Below are positions 24,124 to 31,300 of a DNA stretch of 35,980 bases, one piece after another. The stretch lies in NCBI GenBank assembly GCA_012517325.1, contig JAAYVF010000019.1:1-35980 (forward strand), read 5' to 3'. Each line of letters opens with the position of its first letter. Within the stretch, counting starts at the first letter, position 1. Made by a program: the position numbers and the translations under genes. Source of the stretch: Myxococcales bacterium (GTDB taxonomy: Bacteria; Lernaellota; Lernaellaia; Lernaellales; Lernaellaceae). Under the pieces are notes generated by a model. It made no database searches, was not told the DNA's origin, and saw only the letters and a program-made list of their open reading frames with translations.

Positions 24124-26769
24124 TCAGAAGAAGATTTTTTTGATCGTTCGTTTGACGCTGGAAAAATCGATGTCTTTTTTCAGCAGGCTGCCGAGCTTTT
24201 CCTTTTCCTTGCCTTCCAGCTCGACGCGTTCGCGCTCGCGGTCGACCTGCAGCTTGCGCAGTTCGCCCTTCGCTTCCTCGTTGTTTTTGTTGTAGCGGAA
24301 AGCCAGCGCGAACATCTGGCGGGCTTTTTCCTTGTTGCCGAAGCCCAGCAGGATTTTGCCCAGGAAGAAATAGCCCTTGTCGCCCTTCGGATTGATTTTG
24401 ATCGACCGTTCGATCGATTCGCGGGCCTGGTTGGAGCGCTCGCCCTCGGGGCGTTCGGAGTTGTTGAAGCAGGCCCAGCCGTAAAAGGCGTGATACTCGC
24501 CTTCCTCCGGGAACAGGTCGCACGCCTCCCGGAAGTGGGTTTCGGCCTCGGCGAAACGCCCGCGCCGCAATGACAGCACGCCCTGGTTGAAGGCGCGTTC
24601 GGCGGCCAGGATCGTGGTGATGCGGCGTTCCTTCAGTTCCTCGCCCATGCCCGAAAGCCGCCGGTCGTATTCGGCGCGTTTCGCCACGTTCGCCAGCACG
24701 TTGTAGGCCAGGGTCAGCGATTGCACCACGCGGTTGGCCTTGTCTTTCAGTTCCGGGTCGCTCAGCGTGGCGATCTTGTCGGCGTGGTATTTTTTCACCA
24801 GGTTGTGATAGGCCATCTTGATCGCCAGCTCGCCGGCGTTGCGCGGCACGTCGAGCAATTCGTAGTGATTGCTTTGCTCGATCCGCAAAAACAGATTCAG
24901 CAACCCCTGAATCCATTCGTCGTCCACCGCGGACTGGTCGGCTTCCACCTCGTCGATCGGCGCCAGTTCGCCGGCCGGCGACGGCTTGATTTCCTGCTGC
25001 TCGAATTGCGCCAACTCCGCTTCCAGGTCGGGCGCCAGTTCGCTGCTCGGCGGCGGGGGCGACGCTGGAATGGGCGCCGTCGTTTCCGGTGCATCTTCAA
25101 AGACGAACAACAGATCGTCGTCACCGGCGGTCGCGGCCGGCGCGGCGGGGGATTCGTCGATCGGTTTCAAATCGACGGGCGCCGGCGCCTCGCTTTCCGG
25201 ATCCTGCCAGTCGATCTCGGTCAAATCGACCGTGACATCCTCGGCAAAGGTGGGTTCGACCACGGTGCGCGCCGGGCGCGGCGGCGAGGCGGGCTGCGGC
25301 GGCCGGGCGGGAGCCTCTTCTTCCTCGCGGCGCCGGTCGAACATCCGTAAAATCAACATGGCATAAAGGAGCAGGAAGGTCTGTTCGCGTTCGAGCGGCG
25401 AGGCGGCGACGATTTCGGCGAGCGTCCGCCGGCCGTCGATCAGGGAATGCAGCCGCCAGATTTCCTCGCCCAATTCGACCATCCGGCGGTCGAACGGCAA
25501 CGGTTCCGCGGGCACCACCACCTGATCGCCCACCTCGGCGAACATCTCCTCCACCGAGGCTGCGTCGTAAGAATGCAAAACGCCGTCGAGGATGAGCCGC
25601 GGCATCGGCAATTCGAAAATCGTCAGGCTGAGCTTGTCGAAGGCGACTTCGTCGAAGTAGTACGAACCTTCGAGCCATTGAAAGAGATTGAGCAGTTTCT
25701 CGCGCATCTGCTGGCGCAGGGCCTGGTAGAGCTGCATCGGGTTGAGGATGCCCAGCTCGACCATCGCCCCGCCCTGCCGGCGCCCGAAGGCGGCCATGTT
25801 TTCGAGCGAGAGCATGACGTCCTGCTCGCTGACGATCCCCTGCCGCATCAACACCTGGCCCAGGCTTTCCTGGCGGCTTTCGCTTTCGACGTAGACGGCG
25901 CGGCCCTCGTCGAAATAAACGTGCTTGTAATTGCCCTGGTGCGACAGCTCGAGAATGCCGGTCTTCCGGCTGTAATAAAGATAGGCCATCAGCTCGGGAA
26001 CGCTGATTTCCTCCAGCAGCCCCTCGCGCGGAAATTCCTCGTCGCTTTCCGCCGCGTCGACCTCAGCCAGCTCCGGAAGTTCTTCCGTGAGCGGCTCGGC
26101 GGCCGCGGCCGCCGGCGGCTTGGCTTCGAACAAATCGGTCATCTCGGCCAGCAGATCGGCCAGCGGGTTGTCGGCGCCGGACGGGGGTTTGATGCCTTCG
26201 TTGATCTGGGCGACCTTCGGGGCGCGATCGAGCAATTCCGTGCCGGCGATGTCCGCCAGCGTTTTATCGAGCAGATCGTCGAGCGAGATTTCCGGCTCGC
26301 GCGCCGCGTGGGCCGGCGTGGGCCGGTTCGTCGCCGACGTGGTTTCGGGCGGGGCGGCCGCGGTCGCCGGCGGCCGGCTCGGCCGCTCGCGCGGGGGCCG
26401 CGCGGCGATCAATTTCTCGACGTCCTCGACCAGCGCCTTGGGCATGTAAGGCGATTGGTAATAGCGATCGGCTTTCCACAATTTGAGAACGCGTTCGGCC
26501 ATGTTGGTCTGGCGAAAGAGGCTGCTGACGATCACGATGGGGATTTGATCGCCGTCCGGATCGCTCTTGATCCGCTGGCAGAGTTCGCCGCCCGACAGTT
26601 TGGGAATCAGCACGTCGATGACGATCGCGGCCGGCAAATGCTCCTTGAACAGGTCGAACCCCGCCAGGCCGTCCGCGGCCGGTATGACCTCGAAGCCTTC
26701 TTTTTCGAAAAAGGTGGAAATGCGGCGCAATTCGCCGCGGTTGTTAATGACAATGAGGATTTTTTCCAC
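24124..26769 (-). CDS. REC-PATAN-J-domain-TPR signalling protein
   Basis: This 881-residue cytoplasmic protein is assembled from four modules. A receiver (REC, about 1-122) keeps the phospho-acceptor-position Asp52, but the acidic pair is N9 N10 and the conserved Lys before Pro is Ser106. A Pro/Ala-rich linker follows. A PATAN/DUF4388 domain (about 250-375) contains ISVPELMAYLYYSRKTG and GQVLMRQGIVSE. A helical segment (425-480) leads to a second linker rich in Pro, Ala and Asp. A J-domain-like unit (633-705) has HAD (662-664) in place of HPD. TPR repeats fill about 725-835, before a Lys/Glu-rich tail ending KKIFF. PATAN proteins with receivers occur in deltaproteobacteria and cyanobacteria in motility and cell-polarity signalling. 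No SD is obvious to me. Confidence 0.85.
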   Translation of the reverse strand: MEKILIVINNRGELRRISTFFEKEGFEVIPAADGLAGFDLFKEHLPAAIVIDVLIPKLSGGELCQRIKSDPDGDQIPIVIVSSLFRQTNMAERVLKLWKADRYYQSPYMPKALVEDVEKLIAARPPRERPSRPPATAAAPPETTSATNRPTPAHAAREPEISLDDLLDKTLADIAGTELLDRAPKVAQINEGIKPPSGADNPLADLLAEMTDLFEAKPPAAAAAEPLTEELPELAEVDAAESDEEFPREGLLEEISVPELMAYLYYSRKTGILELSHQGNYKHVYFDEGRAVYVESESRQESLGQVLMRQGIVSEQDVMLSLENMAAFGRRQGGAMVELGILNPMQLYQALRQQMREKLLNLFQWLEGSYYFDEVAFDKLSLTIFELPMPRLILDGVLHSYDAASVEEMFAEVGDQVVVPAEPLPFDRRMVELGEEIWRLHSLIDGRRTLAEIVAASPLEREQTFLLLYAMLILRMFDRRREEEEAPARPPQPASPPRPARTVVEPTFAEDVTVDLTEIDWQDPESEAPAPVDLKPIDESPAAPAATAGDDDLLFVFEDAPETTAPIPASPPPPSSELAPDLEAELAQFEQQEIKPSPAGELAPIDEVEADQSAVDDEWIQGLLNLFLRIEQSNHYELLDVPRNAGELAIKMAYHNLVKKYHADKIATLSDPELKDKANRVVQSLTLAYNVLANVAKRAEYDRRLSGMGEELKERRITTILAAERAFNQGVLSLRRGRFAEAETHFREACDLFPEEGEYHAFYGWACFNNSERPEGERSNQARESIERSIKINPKGDKGYFFLGKILLGFGNKEKARQMFALAFRYNKNNEEAKGELRKLQVDRERERVELEGKEKEKLGSLLKKDIDFSSVKRTIKKIFF

Positions 26770-26832
26770 GCGTAATAACCTTTTGTCGCCTCATCATTTT
26801 CCTTCGTGCACAGTAAGATATAAATCCTTGTT

Positions 26833-26907
26833 ATGTCAAGTTTTATTCCGTATCCCCTTTCGGCCCCCCGCCGGCGACGGCAGCGGGCGGCCCTTTTTAC
26901 TTGACAT
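26833..26907. promoter_or_regulatory. Divergent TTGACA elements
   Basis: In the gap between the divergent genes, CTTGACAT occurs on the plus strand at 26900-26907 and, as its reverse complement ATGTCAAG, at 26833-26840. They point outward, toward the TPR gene at 26937 and the REC-PATAN-J-TPR gene at 26769. Neither has a clear -10 box at 17 bases, so either they are weak promoters or the pair is an operator. Confidence 0.3.
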
Positions 26908-26936
26908 CCGGGCCTCGCTTGCTTGAAGCTGTTTGC

Positions 26937-27566
26937 ATGGAACCGGAAAGCAAACAGGTCGAAAAGCAAGTTTCTTTAGAGAATATAACCGTTTTTCGTC
27001 CCCCGCAAAAAACGCCGCCCATCGTCTGGGTCCGCCGCGTCGTGGTGTGGTCCGTGGTGATCGCCGTTTTTTCGTGGGCGTTCGTTTCCTGTTACCGCGT
27101 TTTTTCGCACGGGAAGGTTAAAACGCCCAACCTGGTCAACGTCAACGTCGCCCGCACCCTGCCGCCCTCGACCGGCGAATACAAATTTGAAAAGGCCCGC
27201 GACCTTTTCGTCGCCGGCCGCAATCTCTTGCGCGCCGGCGATTTCTCCGGCCTGGCGACGCTGGAGGAAGTGCTCCGGTCCTACCCCGATTCGCCGCAGG
27301 CACGCCAGGCGTTGCTGGTCATCGCCGCCACCCAGCGTTATCAGTTGAAGCAGCCGAAAAAGGCGCTCGCCGAGTACGAACGTTTCGTGCGGACCTACCC
27401 CGAGGACGCGCAGGTCGTCCGCGCCCTCGCCGCCATTCGTTCGTTGTCGGGTGAATTGAAGGAAACCGATTCGAGCGACACCCTGGCCCGCCTCGCGCTG
27501 GCGAAGGTCGCCGACAATCCCCCGGCGAAAGCCCGGCTGGAAAAGTGGCTGACCCCGAAACCTTAA
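26937..27566 (+). CDS. Membrane-anchored TPR protein
   Basis: This 209-residue protein has one transmembrane helix (about residues 36-52, VVVWSVVIAVFSWAFVS) with a basic N-terminal flank and a C-terminal region of TPR-like helices (FVAGRNLLRAGDFSGLATLEE, DSPQARQALLVIAA, KALAEYERFVRTYP). It resembles YbgF/CpoB-type TPR proteins but lacks the N-terminal coiled coil, so the assignment is only to a TPR fold. The start is the ATG preceded by GAAG; an earlier in-frame codon at 26901 lies on the TTGACA element. Function unknown. It is convergent with the DHH phosphoesterase, 4 bases apart. Confidence 0.75.
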   Translation: MEPESKQVEKQVSLENITVFRPPQKTPPIVWVRRVVVWSVVIAVFSWAFVSCYRVFSHGKVKTPNLVNVNVARTLPPSTGEYKFEKARDLFVAGRNLLRAGDFSGLATLEEVLRSYPDSPQARQALLVIAATQRYQLKQPKKALAEYERFVRTYPEDAQVVRALAAIRSLSGELKETDSSDTLARLALAKVADNPPAKARLEKWLTPKP

Positions 27567-27570
27567 GCGA

Positions 27571-28545
27571 TTATTTCGCCGCGGCGGTTTGCTTGCCCCA
27601 GAGCCGCACGATGTCTTCCACCACCTTGGCCTTGATGCGCAGTCGTTCGTCCTTGGACGAGGCGGTGATCTTGCCGCCCGCGGCGGTGGGATGGCCGCCG
27701 CCCAGTTCGAGCTGGTCGAGAATGGCGGCGCAGTCGTGCAGCCGCAGTTGCTCTTTCAGGAAGGGGTTGAGCGACAGGCTCAGCCGCAGGTCGTTGGTTT
27801 TACGGCCGCCCATGACGACGGGTTGAATCGAAAGCACCGCGCCGGCCTTCGGGAACAGGGTATAGGCGAGATTTTTCGAGAAGCGCGGCGCGACTTTCAT
27901 CTCGGAAAAATCGAGCACGCAGATCTGGCCGTTGCCCACCAGTTCGCCCAGCCGGCCGATGGTTTCGGCGGCGCGCTTGCCGTGTTCCTGGTTTTTCGCG
28001 AACCGTTCCCGCACTTCCTGGTATTCGGCGACCTCGGAAAGCGGCTTGGTCTGCACCATGGTCACCAGCCGCAGCAGATATTTCCGCGCCTGTTGCAGAT
28101 CTTCGTTGGGCAGAAAAATCGTGCTGTTCAGGATGTTCTCCGGCGTCTCGGCCAGCCAATCCTCGATCGTGGCGTAATCCATCGAATCAACCCGGTCGGT
28201 CGCCGCGACGGTTTCGGCCAGAAACGGCGGAAAATTCACGCTGCTTTTCAGATGGTCGTAAATGACCCGCGCCGCCGAGGGGGCTTCGTAGGCGGCGCCC
28301 TCGCCCACCGACCAGGCCATCTGGCGGGCTTCCTCGATGTTGCCCGCGTGGTGATCGAACCAGGCGCGCACCGGATAGGACGGATGGGGCAGATCGCACA
28401 CGACATCCTTCGGGCCGAAGGTGTTGCGACGCAACGACTCGGGGCCGGTGAAGAAAACGAAGGTGTGCCGCGTCCACAGCGACGCCAGCGCCGCCGACAC
28501 GATGCCGTCGAAATCGCCGTGCGACACGATTTGCGGTCCTTGCAT
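27571..28545 (-). CDS. DHH-family phosphoesterase
   Basis: DHH/DHHA1 proteins hydrolyse phosphodiesters; characterised members act on nanoRNA, pAp or cyclic dinucleotides. The 324-residue product has motif I HGDFDGIVSA (residues 9-18), Asp51 (VVCDLPHP), the DHH triad at 64-66 (WFDHH), and the C-terminal DHHA1 motif GGGHPTAAGG (282-291). It is shorter than RecJ and lacks CBS or GGDEF domains, so it falls in the NrnA-type/DHH small group or a related uncharacterised one. The ATG at 28545 is preceded by a G-rich site. Which substrate it uses cannot be read from sequence. Confidence 0.88.
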   Translation of the reverse strand: MQGPQIVSHGDFDGIVSAALASLWTRHTFVFFTGPESLRRNTFGPKDVVCDLPHPSYPVRAWFDHHAGNIEEARQMAWSVGEGAAYEAPSAARVIYDHLKSSVNFPPFLAETVAATDRVDSMDYATIEDWLAETPENILNSTIFLPNEDLQQARKYLLRLVTMVQTKPLSEVAEYQEVRERFAKNQEHGKRAAETIGRLGELVGNGQICVLDFSEMKVAPRFSKNLAYTLFPKAGAVLSIQPVVMGGRKTNDLRLSLSLNPFLKEQLRLHDCAAILDQLELGGGHPTAAGGKITASSKDERLRIKAKVVEDIVRLWGKQTAAAK

Positions 28546-28733
28546 GCAATCCCCCTTTCCGGGAGAGCCTTTCTATCAGAAGACGACGCCCGGAGAAAGA
28601 GCGGCGGCGCGGGGCGGCGGATTTTTGTCGGGATTCTTCCGCCGGCGTCTGGACGAGCGGCGCGCGAGGTGCGAGAATTATCGTCTCCAATCGACTGGGT
28701 TCGCGAAAAACCAATGTATAGAGGGGTGGTGCC

Positions 28734-29642
28734 ATGAACGAGTTCCGTTTCGACGGGCGGGTGGCGATCGTCACGGGAGCGGGCCGCGGCTTGGGGCGGG
28801 CGCACGCGCTGTTGCTGGCGTCGCGCGGCTGCAAGGTGCTGATCAACGATCTGGGCGGCGCGTGGACCGGCGAAGGCGGCGGTTCGGCCGAACCGGCCGA
28901 GCTGGTCGTCCGGGAAATCAAAAACGAGGGCGGCGAGGCCGCGGCGAATTACGATTCGGTGCTCGACGGCGCGAAGATCGTTCAGGCGGCGCTGGACCAT
29001 TTCGGCCGGGTGGACATCGTCATCAACAACGCGGGCATTTTGCGCGATGTGTCGTTTCACAAAATGACCGACGACGACTGGAACAAAATCCTCGACGTTC
29101 ACGTCCAGGGCACCTACCGCCTCATGCACGCCGCCTGGCCGCACCTGCGCGACCAGAATTACGGCCGCGTCATCATGACCACCTCGGCGGCGGGCCTCTA
29201 CGGCAACTTCGGGCAGGTCAATTACTCGACCGCGAAAATGGCCGTCATCGGGATGGGCCTGTCGCTGGCCGCTGAGGGCGCCAAGCGCAACGTCCACGTC
29301 AACATGATCGCCCCGATCGCCGGCAGCCGCATGACCGAAACGGTGCTGCCCAAGGAAATCTGCGAGAAGCTCAAACCCGAGTACGTCTCGCCGCTGGTCG
29401 GCTACCTGTGCAGCGAGGGCTGCGAGGAAAACGGCGCGATTTACGAGGTCGGCGCGGGCGTCATCGCGCGGGTGCGCTGGCTGCGGTCGCCCGGCGTGGC
29501 GCTGCCGCTCAAGGACGGCCTCACCATGGAAAAAATCGCCGAGCATTGGCCGGCCGCCAACAAAATGGCGGGCGGGCAGCTCGTTTCCTCGTTGCAGGAA
29601 TCGAGCATGATCACCATGCAGAACCTATCGTCGGCCGAGTAA
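28734..29642 (+). CDS. HSD17B4-type (3R)-hydroxyacyl-CoA dehydrogenase-like SDR
   Basis: This 302-residue SDR carries TGAGRGLG (14-21), the glycine-rich insert GGAWTGEGGGSAEPA (41-55) that marks peroxisomal multifunctional enzyme type 2 relatives, NNAG (98-101), catalytic Ser151, Tyr164 and Lys168 (YSTAK), and VNMIAPIAGSRMTETV. This matches the dehydrogenase part of HSD17B4, which oxidises (3R)-hydroxyacyl-CoA in fatty-acid beta-oxidation; in bacteria the domain occurs alone. The extra C-terminal part (from about 240) is also typical. The ATG has GAGGGG upstream. It could support use of fatty acids taken up by the FadL-like porin, but that is inference since the genes are 21 kb apart. Confidence 0.9.
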   Translation: MNEFRFDGRVAIVTGAGRGLGRAHALLLASRGCKVLINDLGGAWTGEGGGSAEPAELVVREIKNEGGEAAANYDSVLDGAKIVQAALDHFGRVDIVINNAGILRDVSFHKMTDDDWNKILDVHVQGTYRLMHAAWPHLRDQNYGRVIMTTSAAGLYGNFGQVNYSTAKMAVIGMGLSLAAEGAKRNVHVNMIAPIAGSRMTETVLPKEICEKLKPEYVSPLVGYLCSEGCEENGAIYEVGAGVIARVRWLRSPGVALPLKDGLTMEKIAEHWPAANKMAGGQLVSSLQESSMITMQNLSSAE

Positions 29643-29678
29643 ACCGGCGAACGGCAGCGGCCGAAACCAGACGCAAAA

Positions 29679-29706
29679 AAAAGGCGACCCGCCAGGGCCG
29701 CCTTTT
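29679..29706. terminator. Bidirectional intrinsic terminator
   Basis: Arms AAAAGGCG and CGCCTTTT, with inner CCC/GGG pairs and a 4-base loop, form a hairpin 36 bases after the SDR stop. A runs lie before it and T runs after it, so it can also end the minus-strand SGNH hydrolase gene, whose stop is 22 bases away. Confidence 0.85.
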
Positions 29707-29727
29707 CTTCGTTTGACCGGACGCGAG

Positions 29728-31068
29728 CTATTGCAGATTGATCTTCTGCAACGGGCTGGCCGTCGCCGGCCTGGCCGCGCCGAAACCGCCGCCCCGTTGC
29801 AAATACGCGGCGAAATCCTGCATCAGCGCGTTGTAGAGCAGGTTGCCCAGCACCACGCCGCCCTCGGGGGTCGGGTGCAGCAGATCGCCGGCGCCCAGCC
29901 GCGGGCTCGCCTGGTACCACCGGGCCATCGCGCCGTCGCCGCCCATCGCCTCGAAAATACTCCAGTAGGCGACCTTCGCCTCCGCCGCGGCTTCCTTCTG
30001 CTTCGCGGCCACTTTCTGGACGCGCCCGTCGCTGACCAGATTGGGGCCCTGCTTAAGCGCCGAATCGTTCGGGCTGGTGACCAGGATCGCGACGTTCGGC
30101 AACGCCTGACGGACCACCGCGATGTCCTCGAGCAGGTCTTTTTTCGCCTGTTCGGGGGCGAAATTGGAGCGCGCCTCGTTGCCGCCGTAGCTGAGAATGA
30201 CCAGGTTCGGATTGCGGTGGCGCAGCATGTTGATGAAGTGATCGCGCTGGATGGTGAGCAGCGCGCCGGCGCCGACGCCGTTGGTGCCCAGGGCGTCGTA
30301 GACCACGCCGGGCACGTCGCGCTCGAGGATGACGCCGTAGGCGCGCGTTCCCTTGTTCGGCGCGACGAGCGTCAGTTCATGCGCGCCGTCCGCCACGGCG
30401 ACTTCGGTGTAGGCGTCGCGGGCCGGCGAGCCGGTCGTCGGGATCAGGCCGAGCCGCTTGCCGTCGACCTCCACCTCGAGCGGACCGTTTTGCGGATCGA
30501 CCGGATACAGAATCTGGAAGCGCGAGACGGAGCGGCCGGTCTGACCTTTTTTGGAAGTGCCGAAAACCGCTTCCGCCTTGGCCTTGTAAGCGAACGAGAG
30601 CGCGCCGCCCAGGCCGAAGCGGCGATCCTTCTGGCTGCTGTCGTAAAGCGCGTAGGCGATCCAGGACGCGGCCGGTTCGTGCAACACGTCGTAGGGTCGA
30701 TACCACGGCTGCGGCCGGCTGACGTTGACCCATCCGTGGCCGGCGTCGCCCCATTTCATCTGCATCCGGCGGCGCGCCTGGCCGGAAACCAGATCCATCT
30801 CGATCAGCGAATCGCCGAAGTGGCAGATGCGGGTGATCGCTCCGGGCTGTTTGGCCGCCGTCCGCGCCAAAGCCGCGTAAAACGAATCGAGCGGATGCGC
30901 GCCCGCCTGATCCTCGATCGCCGGCGTCTTTTCCGCCCGCTCGGCGGCCAAAGACTGCAAGATCGCGCCGGTATCGGCGGCAACCGCGGCGCCAAGCGGG
31001 ATCAACAACGCCAGCGAGAATAACAATGCTAATGCGCCCATTCCCCATAACATCACGGGCCGAGTCAT
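29728..31068 (-). CDS. Secreted SGNH/GDSL hydrolase
   Basis: This 446-residue protein has a signal peptide (about residues 1-31, ending AAVAA) and an SGNH fold. Block I is FGDSL (Ser87), block III is YGGNEA, and block V is GDLLHPT (Asp395 and His398), so all key residues are present. A beta insertion between blocks I and III (about 180-240, with GPLEVEVDGKRLGL) looks like a carbohydrate-binding-like sandwich. The arrangement resembles acyl-esterase or O-acetyltransferase-associated SGNH proteins of polysaccharide modification (PatB- or AlgJ-like); exact substrate not known. AGGAGG five bases before the ATG at 31068 is chosen over a longer frame starting 22 codons upstream. Confidence 0.85.
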   Translation of the reverse strand: MTRPVMLWGMGALALLFSLALLIPLGAAVAADTGAILQSLAAERAEKTPAIEDQAGAHPLDSFYAALARTAAKQPGAITRICHFGDSLIEMDLVSGQARRRMQMKWGDAGHGWVNVSRPQPWYRPYDVLHEPAASWIAYALYDSSQKDRRFGLGGALSFAYKAKAEAVFGTSKKGQTGRSVSRFQILYPVDPQNGPLEVEVDGKRLGLIPTTGSPARDAYTEVAVADGAHELTLVAPNKGTRAYGVILERDVPGVVYDALGTNGVGAGALLTIQRDHFINMLRHRNPNLVILSYGGNEARSNFAPEQAKKDLLEDIAVVRQALPNVAILVTSPNDSALKQGPNLVSDGRVQKVAAKQKEAAAEAKVAYWSIFEAMGGDGAMARWYQASPRLGAGDLLHPTPEGGVVLGNLLYNALMQDFAAYLQRGGGFGAARPATASPLQKINLQ

Positions 31069-31300
31069 CGATGCCTCCTGATTTTCACCGTTCGGGGAAC
31101 AACCAACCGCCTCCCCAATGAAGGAAATATTCATCCTTCGGCGGTCATTCGCGGGTGAATTTTTCGGTGGAACCCCTTTAATAAAAAATACAAAGCCATT
31201 TTCTTTCTATTCATACTCATATTTTCAAATGAGGCAAGTCCGTAAAATCATTCCTTTCCTTGGGGATGATCCATCCGCTGAACGGTCGCGAAAAGCCGGC

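Noticed and set aside
25447-26775. 442-codon plus-strand frame opposite the REC-PATAN-J-TPR gene
   Set aside because: No domain pattern or ribosome binding site. The opposite strand carries recognisable REC and PATAN domains over the same interval.
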